DNA of 64,000 nucleotides from CAVSJA01 sp963728145 (GTDB lineage: Bacteria > Bacteroidota > Bacteroidia > Chitinophagales > Chitinophagaceae): contig CAVSJA010000002.1 in NCBI GenBank assembly GCA_963728145.1, forward strand, positions 310,001 to 374,000, given 5' to 3'. Of this stretch, positions 63,673 through 64,000 are shown piece after piece. A program made the translations under genes and the position numbers. The stretch's first letter is position 1. Each line of letters begins with the position of its first letter. A model generated the notes under the pieces. It worked only from the letters and a program-made list of their open reading frames with translations, made no database searches and was not told where the DNA came from.

Positions 63673-64000
63673 ATGACCGACAAAGAATATAACCAATGTG
63701 TGACGATGTACGCCGACAACGTATATCGTTTCATCCTGAAAAACCTCCGACATGAAGAGGATGCAAGGGATGTGGTTCAGTCGGCTTTTGAAAAAATGTG
63801 GATCAACAGACAGGATGTAGATAATAATAAATGTAAGAGCTACTTGTTCACAGTGGCTTATCACCAAATGATCGATCATATAAGAAAGGCAAAGCGCGTA
63901 CAGTTGAGAGAAGAGTTTAATGAAGAGATAAGGATTACCAACAGACCGGTGAACAATGCGAAGAAGATGTTAGAGGAAGCATTGGGAAGATTAAGTGAAT
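63673..64000 (+). CDS. ECF-type RNA polymerase sigma factor, N-terminal part
   Basis: The first 109 residues are in the window; the gene runs off the end. Region 2 of sigma-70 is visible: YADNVYRFILKNLRHEEDAR, DVVQSAFEKMWINRQ and SYLFTVAYHQMIDHIRKAKR, the core- and -10-binding helices. The start of the linker to region 4 follows (KKMLEEALGRLSE). In Bacteroidota such factors are often paired with an anti-sigma factor and a TonB receptor, or control stress and envelope genes; the partner would lie beyond the window. Confidence 0.88.
   Translation, partial: MTDKEYNQCVTMYADNVYRFILKNLRHEEDARDVVQSAFEKMWINRQDVDNNKCKSYLFTVAYHQMIDHIRKAKRVQLREEFNEEIRITNRPVNNAKKMLEEALGRLSE

Noticed and set aside
1..64000. 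tRNA, rRNA or known riboswitch genes
   Set aside because: I saw no cloverleaf-like or rRNA-like stretch in the gaps, but a covariance-model scan was not possible, so small RNAs could be missed.

Overview
The window looks like a chromosome segment of a Bacteroidota bacterium, most likely a member of the Chitinophagaceae. The signs are a TonB-dependent receptor and outer-membrane barrels, a Bacteroidota-type IspG with a large internal insertion, Bat-type (batB/batC) genes, starts without Shine-Dalgarno sequences, a few TAnnTTTG-like promoter boxes and a moderately AT-rich base composition. No rRNA, tRNA, CRISPR array or prophage was recognised.

Layout. 0-8.3 kb: repair and housekeeping genes (Fpg/Nei glycosylase, DUF421, DUF763, NUDIX, CsbD-like) and a fused isobutyryl-CoA mutase (icmF). 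8.4-15.5 kb: a compact plus-strand cluster fitting non-phosphorylative L-fucose breakdown (mutarotase, dehydrogenase, lactonase, FucP permease, second dehydrogenase, FAH-type hydrolase) plus a GH65 glycosidase. 15.7-21.4 kb: two vanadium-haloperoxidase/PAP2-like secreted proteins around two outer-membrane barrels. 21.8-26.9 kb: a tight operon of TonB receptor, AhpD-like protein, MFS transporter and two more AhpD-like proteins. 27-35.6 kb: trehalase, a divergent class D beta-lactamase-like protein, batB/batC, ispG, a WYL regulator and small enzymes. 35.7-43 kb: serine hydrolase, galK, galM, lipoprotein, YhhN, nadB. 43-54 kb: MurU-like nucleotidyltransferase, propeller-phosphatase, a REP-transposase element, sulfatase, an AmgK-like kinase fused to a RapZ C-terminal domain, lipid A acyltransferase, persulfide dioxygenase with an ArsR regulator, tsaB. 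55.7-61.8 kb: small unrelated genes (vapBC toxin-antitoxin, alkD, EthD lipoprotein, small membrane proteins, a GC-rich serine hydrolase) separated by related attC-like elements, which resembles an integron cassette array without an integrase. 61.8-64 kb: kbl and an ECF sigma factor cut by the window end.

Two features run through the whole window. First, many intergenic gaps carry arrays of short degenerate words, most with a reverse-complement arm, and different loci use different words; one array lies inside ispG. Second, about 15 single-base frameshifts break eleven otherwise well-conserved genes, including ispG, which is normally essential. Most are single-base insertions, so residual assembly error is the simplest reading. 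Such genes are listed here as one CDS each, with the break positions given.
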